49,675 bases of DNA, taken from contig JAYOFO010000011.1 of the NCBI GenBank assembly GCA_038117265.1, positions 1 through 49,675 on the forward strand, given 5' to 3'. A model generated the notes under the pieces. The model saw only the letters and a program-made list of their open reading frames with translations, searched no databases and was not told where the DNA came from. Positions 14,257 to 23,177 of the stretch are shown here, piece after piece (position 1 is the stretch's first letter; each line of letters begins with the position of its first letter). The translations under genes were made by a program, and so were the position numbers. This DNA comes from JAYPUG01 sp038117265 (GTDB taxonomy: Bacteria > Pseudomonadota > Alphaproteobacteria > UBA6615).

Positions 14257-15179
14257 CGGCCCTTCGCCATCTCGAGGTAGCGCCGATCGATGTAGTGATC
14301 GGGCCCGTGCAAATCGTCGGGCGCGGGGCCGAACTCGCGGCGCAGGTCGAGCACGGTCTGGATGCCCGGCATGTCGAACGCGCCGTCGCGGCGCATGCCG
14401 GTCTGCAGGTCGATGTAGACGTCGAGCGCACCCGAGGCGACCTCGCGCGACATCTGCGGCATGTTGGCGAGGATCGTATCGATCGCCGCCTCGCGGTTAG
14501 CCGGGTCGTAGAGCCAGTTCACCGATTCCAGCCATGCGGCGATGAAGCCGGCCAGATCGTCGGCGTTCTCCTCGGCCCAGGCGACTCGGGCGCCGCCGAC
14601 CAGACCCTGGTAGGAATCCAGCACGTCGGCCGCGCGCGCCAGCACGTGGTGGCCCTTGGACGCGCCGAGAATCTCGAACGGTGTGACCTGCAGCGTGCCC
14701 TTCTGCTCGGGATGTTCCATCATTGCCTGCCAGCGCTGCAGCACGCCGCCCGTCGACATCCAGGTGATCTCGTCCTCGGGGATGTTGTTGAGCGCAAGCA
14801 TGCGGCGCAGCACGAAGGCGAAGCCGGTGGTCAGCGCATCGGCGGTCAGGATCTGGCCGCGCAGATCGTCGAAGCTCTTGATGTCGGGCTGGACCACGAG
14901 GCGCAGGAACGCGTCGTCGGAGCCCATGAAGGCGAACATGTCGGTGTCGCCGTCGGCCGGCACCTCGCCCTGGCCCTCCTTGTAGGCGACGATGTTGTCG
15001 ATCGCGGTCAGGATGACGTCGAACTTGCCGGCGGCGAGGCCGGTGAGCTGTTCGATCGAGTTGGGCGTGAAGACGATGTCCAGCTCGAGGCCGCGCTTCG
15101 CGAAGAAGCCCTGCTCCGATCCCGACCAGAGGGGCACGTTGATCGCCCCGGGAAACACGTTGATCGTCAAGGTCCGCAT
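14253..15179 (-). CDS. Substrate-binding-protein homologue (NMT1/SsuA type) without signal peptide
   Basis: A 308-residue type II periplasmic-binding fold related to ABC solute-binding proteins of the NMT1/THI5/SsuA group. Features are INVPLWSGSEQGFFAKRGLE, the LAAGKFDVILTAIDN block and FDDLRGQILTADALTTGF. The protein begins directly at the first beta strand (MRTLTINVFPG, ATG 15179 with a GGGGAGGAA site), with no signal peptide or lipobox, and nothing hydrophobic lies upstream in frame. As annotated it is therefore cytoplasmic. It may sense a ligand or act as an enzyme like THI5; no permease or ATPase gene is adjacent. It is a single gene, convergent with DoxX. Confidence 0.75.
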   Translation of the reverse strand: MRTLTINVFPGAINVPLWSGSEQGFFAKRGLELDIVFTPNSIEQLTGLAAGKFDVILTAIDNIVAYKEGQGEVPADGDTDMFAFMGSDDAFLRLVVQPDIKSFDDLRGQILTADALTTGFAFVLRRMLALNNIPEDEITWMSTGGVLQRWQAMMEHPEQKGTLQVTPFEILGASKGHHVLARAADVLDSYQGLVGGARVAWAEENADDLAGFIAAWLESVNWLYDPANREAAIDTILANMPQMSREVASGALDVYIDLQTGMRRDGAFDMPGIQTVLDLRREFGPAPDDLHGPDHYIDRRYLEMAKGR

Positions 15180-15266
15180 GGATTCCTCCCCGTTTCTGCC
15201 GTTCCGGCTTGTGCGCCCATATTCGGATTTGTCATGCGGTGAAAAAAGGTTTTTGTTCGCACCGCC

Positions 15267-15854
15267 ATGAACGAACCGATTCGAATCGACTACGGGACGG
15301 GGGCGACGATCGAGCTCGTCCCCGGCCGGGCCCTGCGGCTGTCGGGTGCGGACTATCCGCTGTTCCGCCCGCCGCCGCCGGCCGGCGTCGCCCTGCCCGA
15401 CGACTGCCTGGCCTTCCTGCGCGAGTTCCACCTGAGCCATTGCGGCGTGTTCGACGTGAAGCTGCGGCAATGGATGACGCGCTACTTCGAGGCGCTGCGG
15501 GCCCTGGTCGATGGCGCACGCGAGGCGCTAGCGCCGGTCGCGGGCCTCGACCCGGCCGTGGCGCACCTCGCCTGGTGCTACGCGGCCTATCGGCCGCTGC
15601 CCAACGCCGCCTTCGAATGGGCGGGCGCGCCGGTCCGCGTGCCGGCGCTGCTGTGGCGCGAGGAGGGGCCGCTGGCGATCCGCTTCGGGCCCGCCGCCGA
15701 CGGCGTGCCGGGCCTGACGATCGATGGTGCGGCGCTGGTGGGAAGTCTCGAGACTTTCACGGCGGCGATGGCGCCGGTCCTCGAAGGGTATTGGCGCGGG
15801 GTCGTTGCCCCGCGCCACCCGTTCATGCGTTCGCCCCTGTCGGGGCTTCGCTGA
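15267..15854 (+). CDS. Hypothetical protein (195 residues)
   Basis: I do not recognise this protein. It starts at ATG 15267 (MNEPIRIDYGTGATIELVPG) and is soluble, without signal peptide or membrane segments. It is rich in Ala, Pro and aromatic residues, with motifs such as FLREFHLSHCGVFDVKLRQW and LAWCYAAYRPLPNAAFEWAG. The region from 60 to 110 is probably helical and 120-165 looks like beta strands. It is divergent from the signal-less binding-protein gene (87 bases between starts) and convergent with the LVIVD gene (18 bases). Codon choice looks native, with strong G/C third positions, so I believe it is real. No function is proposed. Confidence 0.62.
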   Translation: MNEPIRIDYGTGATIELVPGRALRLSGADYPLFRPPPPAGVALPDDCLAFLREFHLSHCGVFDVKLRQWMTRYFEALRALVDGAREALAPVAGLDPAVAHLAWCYAAYRPLPNAAFEWAGAPVRVPALLWREEGPLAIRFGPAADGVPGLTIDGAALVGSLETFTAAMAPVLEGYWRGVVAPRHPFMRSPLSGLR

Positions 15855-15872
15855 CCCGCTGGATACCGGCCT

Positions 15873-17084
15873 CTAGAGGTCGAGGGTCAGCGTGTACAGG
15901 CCGCCCGCGTGGCGGTCGACGCAGTACACGGTCCGGTTCTCGTCGACATAGACGTCGTTGATCTGTGCGGTCGCGACCAGCGAATTGTCCGGCTTCGGCG
16001 GCACGAAGGAGGCGACCTCCTTGGGTGCCAGCGGGTTCGACAAGTCGAACACCCGCAGACCGCCGTTGAAGAAGGTGCCGAAGATCAGGTCGTCGGACTG
16101 GAACGACGGCCCCGGTCGGTTCTCGTGCAGGTTGTGGGCGCCGAAACGGCCGCCGCGGGTGCGGAAATCCTCGAGCGGCGGCATCGGCAGGGTGCCGATT
16201 GGCACCAGGTTGTCTTCCTTGCGCGCATCGACGACCCAGGCGAGCTTCGGCCAGTCCATGGCGTCGTCGCGGATGCTTTCGTCGGTGATGATCAGGATGT
16301 CCTTCGAGAATAGCGGCAGCACGGTGTGCGCAAAGCCCGGATAGGGCGGGTGCGGGTTCCATGAGCCGATCACCTGCGGGCTCGACTTGTCGGAAATGTC
16401 CATGACGAAGGTGCCGCCGTCGAGATAGCCCATGTAGAGCCGGTCGGGGCGGTCGGGATAGACGTTGGTGTTGTGCGCACGGAAGCCCGAGTCGAACTGG
16501 GGATGACGCGGCGGCGGGGCCTCGTTGTCGCCCTCGCGGGTGCCCGGATACCACCAGCGGCCGACCTCGGTCGGCTTCGAGGGGTTGCGCACGTCGATGC
16601 AGCGGTAGAACTGGTCGTCCTTCGGGTTGGTCGGAACGAAGTCGTCCGAACCGCCTGCGAAGTGGACGTATTCGCCGTCGGCGAACCAGAGCTGGTGGAC
16701 GCCGCGCGAATGCGGGCCCGAGCAGTCGAAGAACGAGATCGACTTCGGATTCTCGGGGGTTGAGATGTCGAACAGCTCGACGCCGACCTTCTCCATGTCG
16801 ACGCCCGGCGTCTGGTAGGCGACGGCCATGATGTCGCCGGTCACCTCGAGCGAGTTGGAGCGCATCTCCATGACCGGAAGCTCGGTCTGCACCACCACCT
16901 TGGGCTTGCGCGGGTCGGTCACGTCGACGCCGGTGAAGTTCTTCGGCGCCGATTCGTGCGCCAGCCAGATGATTCGGCGTCCGTCGCCCGTCACCTGCAT
17001 GCTCATACCTTCGCCCATCCCGCCGAATCCGACGAGCGTGTCCTGGGCGAGGAGCGTCATGTTCTTGATCTCTGCTTCCGCCAT
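15873..17084 (-). CDS. LVIVD-repeat beta-propeller protein
   Basis: A 403-residue protein built from repeated blades of the LVIVD type, recognisable by recurrent short strands followed by D-[IV]-[ST]-xP: GVDVTDPRKPKVV, LFDISTPENPKSI, CIDVRNPSKPTEV, VMDISDKSSPQVI and VFDLSNPLAPKEV. It would form a beta-propeller. The start MAEAEIKNMTLLAQ (ATG 17084, behind AGGGG) has no signal peptide, so it appears cytoplasmic, unlike many LVIVD proteins. It is the last gene of a leftward run tctC-tctB-tctA, 97 bases after tctA. Selenium-binding-protein-like propellers are a distant alternative. The function is unknown; a sensory or enzymatic role tied to the imported substrate is my inference. Confidence 0.75.
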   Translation of the reverse strand: MAEAEIKNMTLLAQDTLVGFGGMGEGMSMQVTGDGRRIIWLAHESAPKNFTGVDVTDPRKPKVVVQTELPVMEMRSNSLEVTGDIMAVAYQTPGVDMEKVGVELFDISTPENPKSISFFDCSGPHSRGVHQLWFADGEYVHFAGGSDDFVPTNPKDDQFYRCIDVRNPSKPTEVGRWWYPGTREGDNEAPPPRHPQFDSGFRAHNTNVYPDRPDRLYMGYLDGGTFVMDISDKSSPQVIGSWNPHPPYPGFAHTVLPLFSKDILIITDESIRDDAMDWPKLAWVVDARKEDNLVPIGTLPMPPLEDFRTRGGRFGAHNLHENRPGPSFQSDDLIFGTFFNGGLRVFDLSNPLAPKEVASFVPPKPDNSLVATAQINDVYVDENRTVYCVDRHAGGLYTLTLDL

Positions 17085-17181
17085 TTTTTTCCCCTGTTGA
17101 ACTGGGTTGGTCCTCAATCTTCACGGGCGTGTCCGACGACCCGCGTCGAACCCGCCCGACACGTTCCGGCGAAGGGCCGGG

Positions 17182-18735
17182 TCAGTCGTCCTTCACCTCG
17201 GCGTACTCGTCGTGCTTCTCGGAGAAGCTTTCCGACGCCGCACCGCTGTATTCCTCTTCCGCGGTTTCCCACTTCTTGGGCCGCAGCGCGAAGTACAGCG
17301 CGCCCACGATCATCACGATGATAATGATCGAGACGGGCCGGCCGGCGAGGAACGGGACGATGTCGCCGTCGGTGATGACGAGCATGTTGCGGAACCCCTG
17401 CTCCGCGATCGGTCCGAGGATGACGCCGAGAAGGATGCCGGCAGGCGAGAAGTTGTACTTCTGGGCGAAGTAGCCGATCACGCCCATCACGACCATGATG
17501 GCCACGTCGTACGGGTTGCCGCTGGCCGTGAAGGTGCCGACTACGCAGAAGATCATGATGATCGGCGCCAGGACGCCGCGCGGCACCAGCGTGCAGTAGG
17601 CCAGCGAGCGGGCCATCAGGCCGGCGACACCGCCCATCAGGATGTTGGCGAGCACGAAGCCCCACATCACCGTGTAGATGATCTCCGGCGTCTTTCGGAA
17701 CAGCGTGTCGCCCGGCTGCAGGCCGTGGATCATCAGCGCGCCCAGGATGACCGCGGCCGAGATGCCGCCCGGGATGCCGAGCACGAACATCGGGATCAGC
17801 GAGGTCCCCGTGACGCCGTTGTTCGAGGCTTCCGTGGCGGCGACGGCCTTGATCTCGCCCCGGCCGAACTGGTCGCCCGGCTTGCCGCGCTGGATCTCCC
17901 ACGAATAGGCGATCCACTGGGCGACTGAACCGCCGGCGGCGGGAATGATGCCCATGACCAGGCCGGTGACCCAGCCGCGGACCAGCGACCAGCGGCAATG
18001 CACGATCTCACTGATCTTCGGCCAGATGTTCCAGCTCAGCTTCGACTTGCCCGAGATGTTGGTGTGCGGGCTGCCCTCGCACAGGGTGATCGCCTGGGCG
18101 AACGCGAACAGGCCGATCACCGTCGGCAGGATGCCGACGCCCGAGAGCAGGCCGGTCATGCCGTAGGTGAAGCGCGGGTAGGCGGTCATGTTGTCGACGC
18201 CGACGGTGGCGATGAACAGGCCGAGCATGCCCGCGGCGAGGCCGCGCAGCAGCGCGCCGAAAGACACCGCCGCAATCGCGGTCAGGCCGAGGATCGCTAC
18301 GAGGAAGTATTCCGCCGGTCCGAACAGCAGCGACACGGTGGCCAGCGGCGGGGCGAGGAACAGCAGCACGAGGCCGCTGATCAGGCCGCCCATGACCGAG
18401 GCGAAGGTGCCCATGCGGATCGCCTCGATCGCCTTGCCGCGCTTCGTCATTTCGAAGCCCTCGATCGCCGTCGCGGCGGATGCCGAGGTGCCGGGCGCGC
18501 GCAACAGGATCGCCGTGAACGAGCCGCCATAGAGGCCCGCCGCATAGGTCGAGACCATCATGATCAGCGCGGTCTGGGGCTCCCACGTGAACGAGATCGG
18601 GATCATCAGGGCGATCGCCATGGGCGGGCCGAGGCCCGGGATGGCGCCGATAATCAGGCCGACGACGATGCCGATCATCATCGCACCCAGGTTTGCCAGC
18701 GACACGACGTCGCCGAGATAGTTGAACGCTTCCAT
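17182..18735 (-). CDS. tctA: Tripartite tricarboxylate transporter large permease TctA
   Basis: The large membrane subunit of a TTT-family secondary transporter, 517 residues. It has many hydrophobic helices and the conserved N-terminal GLIIGAIPGLGPPMAIALMIP plus a second related motif around VTGLVMGIIPAAGGSVAQWI. The internal repeat of the family is visible in these two PGLG/PAAGG segments. The cytoplasmic tail is acidic. It works with TctB and the periplasmic binder TctC; substrates in the family include citrate, other carboxylates and aromatic acids, and the one here is unknown. It starts at ATG 18735, 52 bases after tctB. Confidence 0.93.
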   Translation of the reverse strand: MEAFNYLGDVVSLANLGAMMIGIVVGLIIGAIPGLGPPMAIALMIPISFTWEPQTALIMMVSTYAAGLYGGSFTAILLRAPGTSASAATAIEGFEMTKRGKAIEAIRMGTFASVMGGLISGLVLLFLAPPLATVSLLFGPAEYFLVAILGLTAIAAVSFGALLRGLAAGMLGLFIATVGVDNMTAYPRFTYGMTGLLSGVGILPTVIGLFAFAQAITLCEGSPHTNISGKSKLSWNIWPKISEIVHCRWSLVRGWVTGLVMGIIPAAGGSVAQWIAYSWEIQRGKPGDQFGRGEIKAVAATEASNNGVTGTSLIPMFVLGIPGGISAAVILGALMIHGLQPGDTLFRKTPEIIYTVMWGFVLANILMGGVAGLMARSLAYCTLVPRGVLAPIIMIFCVVGTFTASGNPYDVAIMVVMGVIGYFAQKYNFSPAGILLGVILGPIAEQGFRNMLVITDGDIVPFLAGRPVSIIIIVMIVGALYFALRPKKWETAEEEYSGAASESFSEKHDEYAEVKDD

Positions 18736-18787
18736 TGCCGTTAATCCCCTTAAAGGCGCATCGAAGCTGCCGGGTTCGCGATCCTCA

Positions 18788-19234
18788 TCAGATCAGGAAT
18801 CCCTCGGGCAGGTCGGCGTCGAGCAGGATCGTGAAGAACACGTACATAAGCGGGAAGAGCACGGCCGCGACCGTGCTCATCACCTTTACGTTCCGGTATC
18901 CGGTCATGAAGGTGACGAGAAAGAAGAACACGACCGACGTGACATAGAAGCCGATGCGGAAGACCGCATAGGCGTAGAAGACCGTCACGATCATCACGAG
19001 GATCGGCTTCATCCCCATGTAGGAGAAGTCGAAACGGACGTCCCCCTCGAACCGCTTGTCCTTCGTGAAGAAGGACCGTACGATCATGACCACGGCAAGC
19101 AGAATGATAACGTATTCGGTGAACATCGGGAACGTGCCCGACGTGAACGGAAACTTGATCGACTGCACCAGGAAGATCACGGCGAAGACGATCATCCCCA
19201 GCGCGGTTAGCCGTTCGGCCCAAAGCCTGCTCAT
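18788..19234 (-). CDS. tctB: Tripartite tricarboxylate transporter small permease TctB
   Basis: A 148-residue protein with four predicted membrane helices (around 8-25, 36-53, 78-100 and 118-137), the usual TctB pattern. The segment IKFPFTSGTFPMFTEYVIIL matches the family loop after helix 1. It is the small subunit of the TTT transporter encoded with tctC and tctA. The start is ATG 19234 (MSRLWAERLTALG). A very stable hairpin lies between it and tctC upstream. Confidence 0.88.
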   Translation of the reverse strand: MSRLWAERLTALGMIVFAVIFLVQSIKFPFTSGTFPMFTEYVIILLAVVMIVRSFFTKDKRFEGDVRFDFSYMGMKPILVMIVTVFYAYAVFRIGFYVTSVVFFFLVTFMTGYRNVKVMSTVAAVLFPLMYVFFTILLDADLPEGFLI

Positions 19235-19325
19235 GCCCAACTCTCCCCCTGATGGGCCCGCATCGAACCACACCGCAGAATTCGGCGGTACCGTTCGAAC
19301 AGCGCGGAATTTAAGGAAACCGTTG

Positions 19326-19359
19326 CCGCGCCCCGCCGGACGAATCCGGCAGGGCGCGG
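19326..19359 (-). promoter_or_regulatory. Strong intercistronic hairpin between tctC and tctB
   Basis: In the minus-strand RNA a 15-bp stem (one G-U pair) closes a UUCG loop. No long U-tract follows, so it is probably not a full terminator. Hairpins after binding-protein genes commonly protect the upstream mRNA from 3' exonucleases or cause partial termination, giving more TctC than TctB/A. Confidence 0.65.
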
Positions 19360-19401
19360 CGTACGTTTGTGTTCAGGCGTCGAAACGACGCGGACGCACG
19401 G

Positions 19402-20391
19402 CTACTGCTTGGCAGCTTCCCAGTAGGCCGCGTTCTCCGCGACGCCCTGGCCTGCTCGCAGCAGCTTCCACATCTCGTCGCCTTCGCGGAACATCAGGAA
19501 GTTGCGGTTCGACCGCTCCTTCTGCTGGTACTCCGGATTGTCCATCGCGGCCTTGATCGCCTTGAGATAGACCTGACGCTTCTCTTCGGCGAGGCCGTTG
19601 GCCGTCGCCAGCGTGCGGCCGGCATAGGTGATGTTGGGTTTGCCGGTGACCTCCTGGAAGGTCGCGACGCTCGGCAGCAGGATCCACGGCTCGTCGTGCA
19701 GCACGGCGATCGGCTTCATCTTACGTTCCATGATGCCGTTGATGTAGTAGCCGACATTGCCCGCCACCATGTCCGAGGTCTTGCCCAGCAGCTGCTGGAT
19801 CTTGCCGTTGTCGCCGGTGTCGCTGAACAGCAGCTTGGCGTTCTTGAACGACGGAACCGCCTTCATGGCATAGGCCATGCCGACATGGTCGTCACCGCCA
19901 TGGCTGCCCACGGACACGACGATCGGGTTCTTCTCAGAATAGGCAATGACGTCCTGCAGCGAGTTGAAGCGGTCGTCGTCCCAGCGCACCAGCCAGAGGC
20001 CCGGATCGTAGGAGTGCCACGCCAGGAAGTTGAACGAATCCAGCGTTTCCTTGCGGCCCATCTCCGGGTTTAGCATCGAGAAGATGTGCGGGATGTTCAC
20101 GACGGCCAGCTTGTGATCGTCGTTCGGGCCCCACTCGTTGGTGACCTGGCTCCAGGAAACCCAGCCGCCGCCGCCGGCGACGTTGGTGACCTTCACGGGA
20201 ACGCCGAGTTCCTTGGAGAGGTACGGAGCGAACAGACGGAACGTCCGGTCGGCGCCGCCACCTGGCGCGAACGGCACCTGGATGATGACGGGGTCGCTCG
20301 GGAATTTCTGTGCCGAGGCACCCGACGGGGCGGCAACGGCGAAACCGAGCACGCCAAGCAGCGCGACGGCAATTCTGGTCATCTTTGTCAT
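19402..20391 (-). CDS. tctC: Tripartite tricarboxylate transporter substrate-binding protein TctC
   Basis: A 329-residue periplasmic binding protein of the Bug/TctC family. Residues 1-27 form a Sec signal peptide (VALLGVLGFAVAA, cleavage likely after GASA). The mature protein begins with the family block PVIIQVPFAPGGGADRTFRL. Later features are VKVTNVAGGGGWVSWSQV, VSVGSHGGDDHVGMAYAMK and the C-terminal helices. The AGGGG loop and the PFAPGGGAD loop hold the carboxylate in known Bug proteins. It is the first gene of the tctCBA-LVIVD operon. The upstream region has repeated GTCTGG half-sites that may be the operator. Confidence 0.92.
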   Translation of the reverse strand: MTKMTRIAVALLGVLGFAVAAPSGASAQKFPSDPVIIQVPFAPGGGADRTFRLFAPYLSKELGVPVKVTNVAGGGGWVSWSQVTNEWGPNDDHKLAVVNIPHIFSMLNPEMGRKETLDSFNFLAWHSYDPGLWLVRWDDDRFNSLQDVIAYSEKNPIVVSVGSHGGDDHVGMAYAMKAVPSFKNAKLLFSDTGDNGKIQQLLGKTSDMVAGNVGYYINGIMERKMKPIAVLHDEPWILLPSVATFQEVTGKPNITYAGRTLATANGLAEEKRQVYLKAIKAAMDNPEYQQKERSNRNFLMFREGDEMWKLLRAGQGVAENAAYWEAAKQ

Positions 20392-20420
20392 GAGACGATC
20401 ATCCCTGATTACAATTCTTG

Positions 20421-20449
20421 GTCTGGTTGCCAGACGATTTCGTGTCTGG
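20421..20449. promoter_or_regulatory. Triple GTCTGG half-sites upstream of tctC (candidate operator)
   Basis: GTCTGG (20421-20426), its complement CCAGAC (20430-20435) and GTCTGG again (20444-20449) lie 30-58 bases upstream of the tctC ATG. The first two form an inverted pair with a 3-base centre, the second and third an inverted pair with an 8-base centre. This is the kind of arrangement bound by GntR-type or response regulators. No regulator gene is next to the operon. The remainder of 20392-20580 shows nothing else I can support. Confidence 0.45.
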
Positions 20450-20580
20450 ATGGTGACAAGTCTAACGAGTGGGGTCCAAGTGGCATACCCCTAATGACCC
20501 CGGCGGGTTCACAATTTGGAAGGGCGGAGAAACTGGCTAAATTTCTACTATAACGGGAATCGGCGTGTTCCGCCCGTGTT

Positions 20581-22914
20581 TCAGCCCGCGGCCCGGATGG
20601 CGCGCCAAACCCGCTCGGGCGTTGCCGGCATGTCGAGGTGGCGCACGCCGAGCGGTCGCAACGCGTCGCAGATGGCGTTCATCACCGCCGGAAGCGCGCC
20701 GACGGTGCCGGCCTCGCCGGCCCCCTTCAGGCCCATCGGGTTGTTCTTCGAGGGCACATTGTGTTCGTGGACATCGAAGCTGGGGAAATTGTCGGCGCGC
20801 GGCATGGCGTAGTCCATGAACGACCCGGTCAGCAGCTGGCCGCTGTCGGGGTCGTAGACGACCTGCTCGAACAGGACCTGCCCGGCACCCTGGACGACGC
20901 CGCCATGGACCTGGCCCTCGACCATCATCGGGTTGAGGGCCTGGCCGACATCGTCGACCACCGTGTACTTCACGATCTCGACCTCGCCGGTTTCCGGCGT
21001 GATCTCGACCTCGCAGACATGGCAGCCATTGGGATAGGTCGGGCCCGGCGGCAGGATGATGGCGCTCTCGGACAGGCCGAGCTCCATTTCCCGCGGCATC
21101 TGCGCGGCCCGGTACGACGCCTTCGCCACCTCGACGAGGGTGATAGTGCGGTCGGTGCCGCTGACGGTGAACACGCCGTCGTCGAGCTGGATGTCGGCCT
21201 CGGCCGCCTCCAGCAGATGCGCGGCGATCAGGCGCGCCCGCGCGATGACCTTTTCCGAGGCGCGCAGCAGTGCGGCACCGCCGACGCTGATCGAACGCGA
21301 TCCGAAGGTGCCCTTGCCATGGTGGACCAGGTCGGTGTCGCCATACTGCACGCGGATCGAGTCGAACGGCACGCCCAGCGTCTCGGACGCGATCTGCGCG
21401 AACGCCGTCTCGTGGCCCTGGCCATGGGAATGGGTGCCCATCAGCACCGACACGCCGCCGTCGGTGTCGAAGCGTATAGCCGCGCTTTCCTCGTTGGGAA
21501 TGGGCAGCGGTCCGCCGGCGATCTCGATGACCGACGCGACGCCGATGCCGCGCAGCCTGCCGCGCGCCTGCGCCGCGTCGCGGCGCGCCGCGAACCCGGC
21601 ATGGTCCGAGGCCTCTAGCGCCTTGTCGAGGCAGACCTCGAACTCGCCGCTGTCATAGGTGAAGACGAAGCCCGTGTCCCAGGGCAGCGCGTCGGCGGGG
21701 ATCATGTTGCGGCGGCGCAGTTCGACCGGGTCGAAGCCCAGGTCGAAGGCGGCGACGTCGATCAGCCGCTCCAGCCCGTAGGACGCCTCGGGCCGGCCGG
21801 CGCCGCGATAGGTCGCGGTCGGGCTGGTGTGGGTGTAGACGCCGCGCACCTCCACATGGACGTGCGGCGTGGTGTAGACGCCCGACAGCCCGCCGAGATT
21901 GTTGGTGGGCGAGTGCGGGCCCGAGTTGCTCAGATAGCCGCCCAGCGCGGCGTCGGTGGAGACCCTGAGGCCCAGGAACCGGCCGTCGGCGTCGAGCGCC
22001 AGCTCGGCGTGGGAGACGTTGTCGCGGGCGTGGTAGTCGCTGGCCAGCGCCTCGCTGCGCGTGCCGGCCCAGCGCACGGGTCGGCTGGTCCGCTTCGCCG
22101 CCCACAGCACGAGCGCATGTTCGACGAAGGGGCTGCCGCGCATGCCGAACCCGCCGCCCATGTCGGGCGAGATCACACGCAGCTTGCCCTCGGGAATGCC
22201 GAACACGGATTCGGCCAGCTCGCCGCGCAGCCGGTGCGGCGACTGTACGCCGGCATACAGCGTGTAGCGGTCCTCGATCGGGTCGAAGAAGCCGATCGCG
22301 GCACGCACCTCCATCGTGTTCGTCGAGACGCGGCTGACCGTGTAGTCGAGCGCGACCACATGGTCGGCGCGCGCGAACGCGGCGTCGGTCGCCGACTTGT
22401 CGCCGAGCGAGAAGACGAAGCTCTCGTTCGCGGGCACGTCTGCCCAGACCTGCGGCCGTCCGGCGTCGCGCGCACGCGCGGTGTCGGTGACGGCGTCGAC
22501 GGCGTCGTAGTCGACCTCGATCGCCTCGCACGCATCCATCGCCTGGGTTCGCGTCTCGGCGATCACCGCCGCCACGGCCATCCCGACCAGACGCACCTCG
22601 CCGTCGGCCAGCAGCGGGTAGGGCGGCTCGACCATCGGCGCGCCGTCGCGCTGCCGGCGCTTGACCCGGCACGGCAGCGAGCCGATGCCGTCAGCGTGCA
22701 GGTCGGCGGCCGTCAGCACCTCGATCACGCCGGGCATGGCGCGCGCCGCGCCGGTGCCGATCGAACGAATCTTCGCCGCAGCGTGGGGCGAGCGCAGCAC
22801 GGCCATATGTGCCGCGCCTGGCACCTTGCGGTCGTCGGTGTAGTTGCCCGCACCCGTCAGCAGCCGCCGGTCCTCGACCCGCGGCACGGATTGTCCGATG
22901 CCGTATTCGCGCAT
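20581..22914 (-). CDS. Xanthine dehydrogenase family molybdopterin-binding subunit (form II CoxL-like)
   Basis: A 777-residue large subunit of the molybdenum hydroxylase family. It contains the N-terminal fold (GAGNYTDDRKVPGAAHMAVL), the cofactor segments SPDMGGGFGMRG and GTHSHGQGHETAFAQI, the signature TYRGAGRPEASYGLERL, and the C-terminal active-site glutamate in GLKGAGEAGTVGALP. The AYRGAGR-type signature marks form II proteins; true CO dehydrogenase (form I) has AYXCSFR. It is therefore probably a hydroxylase for an aldehyde or heterocycle, not CO. The FAD-binding medium and [2Fe-2S] small subunits normally encoded alongside are absent from the window. The start at ATG 22914 (MREYGIGQSVPRVEDRR) follows the family; MFSGDAM at 22932 is an alternative. 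Confidence 0.88.
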   Translation of the reverse strand: MREYGIGQSVPRVEDRRLLTGAGNYTDDRKVPGAAHMAVLRSPHAAAKIRSIGTGAARAMPGVIEVLTAADLHADGIGSLPCRVKRRQRDGAPMVEPPYPLLADGEVRLVGMAVAAVIAETRTQAMDACEAIEVDYDAVDAVTDTARARDAGRPQVWADVPANESFVFSLGDKSATDAAFARADHVVALDYTVSRVSTNTMEVRAAIGFFDPIEDRYTLYAGVQSPHRLRGELAESVFGIPEGKLRVISPDMGGGFGMRGSPFVEHALVLWAAKRTSRPVRWAGTRSEALASDYHARDNVSHAELALDADGRFLGLRVSTDAALGGYLSNSGPHSPTNNLGGLSGVYTTPHVHVEVRGVYTHTSPTATYRGAGRPEASYGLERLIDVAAFDLGFDPVELRRRNMIPADALPWDTGFVFTYDSGEFEVCLDKALEASDHAGFAARRDAAQARGRLRGIGVASVIEIAGGPLPIPNEESAAIRFDTDGGVSVLMGTHSHGQGHETAFAQIASETLGVPFDSIRVQYGDTDLVHHGKGTFGSRSISVGGAALLRASEKVIARARLIAAHLLEAAEADIQLDDGVFTVSGTDRTITLVEVAKASYRAAQMPREMELGLSESAIILPPGPTYPNGCHVCEVEITPETGEVEIVKYTVVDDVGQALNPMMVEGQVHGGVVQGAGQVLFEQVVYDPDSGQLLTGSFMDYAMPRADNFPSFDVHEHNVPSKNNPMGLKGAGEAGTVGALPAVMNAICDALRPLGVRHLDMPATPERVWRAIRAAG

Positions 22915-23177
22915 CGCGTCCCCCGAAAACATTCGCGACGCGATCTCCGGACCCCGGCTTCGACGGGGCGGTGCGTCGCGCCCGCATAGTCGCGTTTCCC
23001 GACGCGCGCGTCCAGATGCCCGGCGCGCACGACCTTCCTCCGGCGCCGTGAACCGGTGCGGATCCCGGGCCTGGCGCAAATTTATACCGCGGCCGCTTTT
23101 TCGATTTTACGCCTGCGCGAAACGGTGCCTACAGTGTAGCCGCCGGGAGCGCCGGCGAACGAGGGAGGAGTGCAGAG

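Noticed and set aside
20581..22914. Aerobic carbon monoxide dehydrogenase large subunit (true CoxL)
   Set aside because: The active-site loop is TYRGAGR, the form II type, not the AYXCSFR of CO-oxidising form I, and coxS and coxM are absent.
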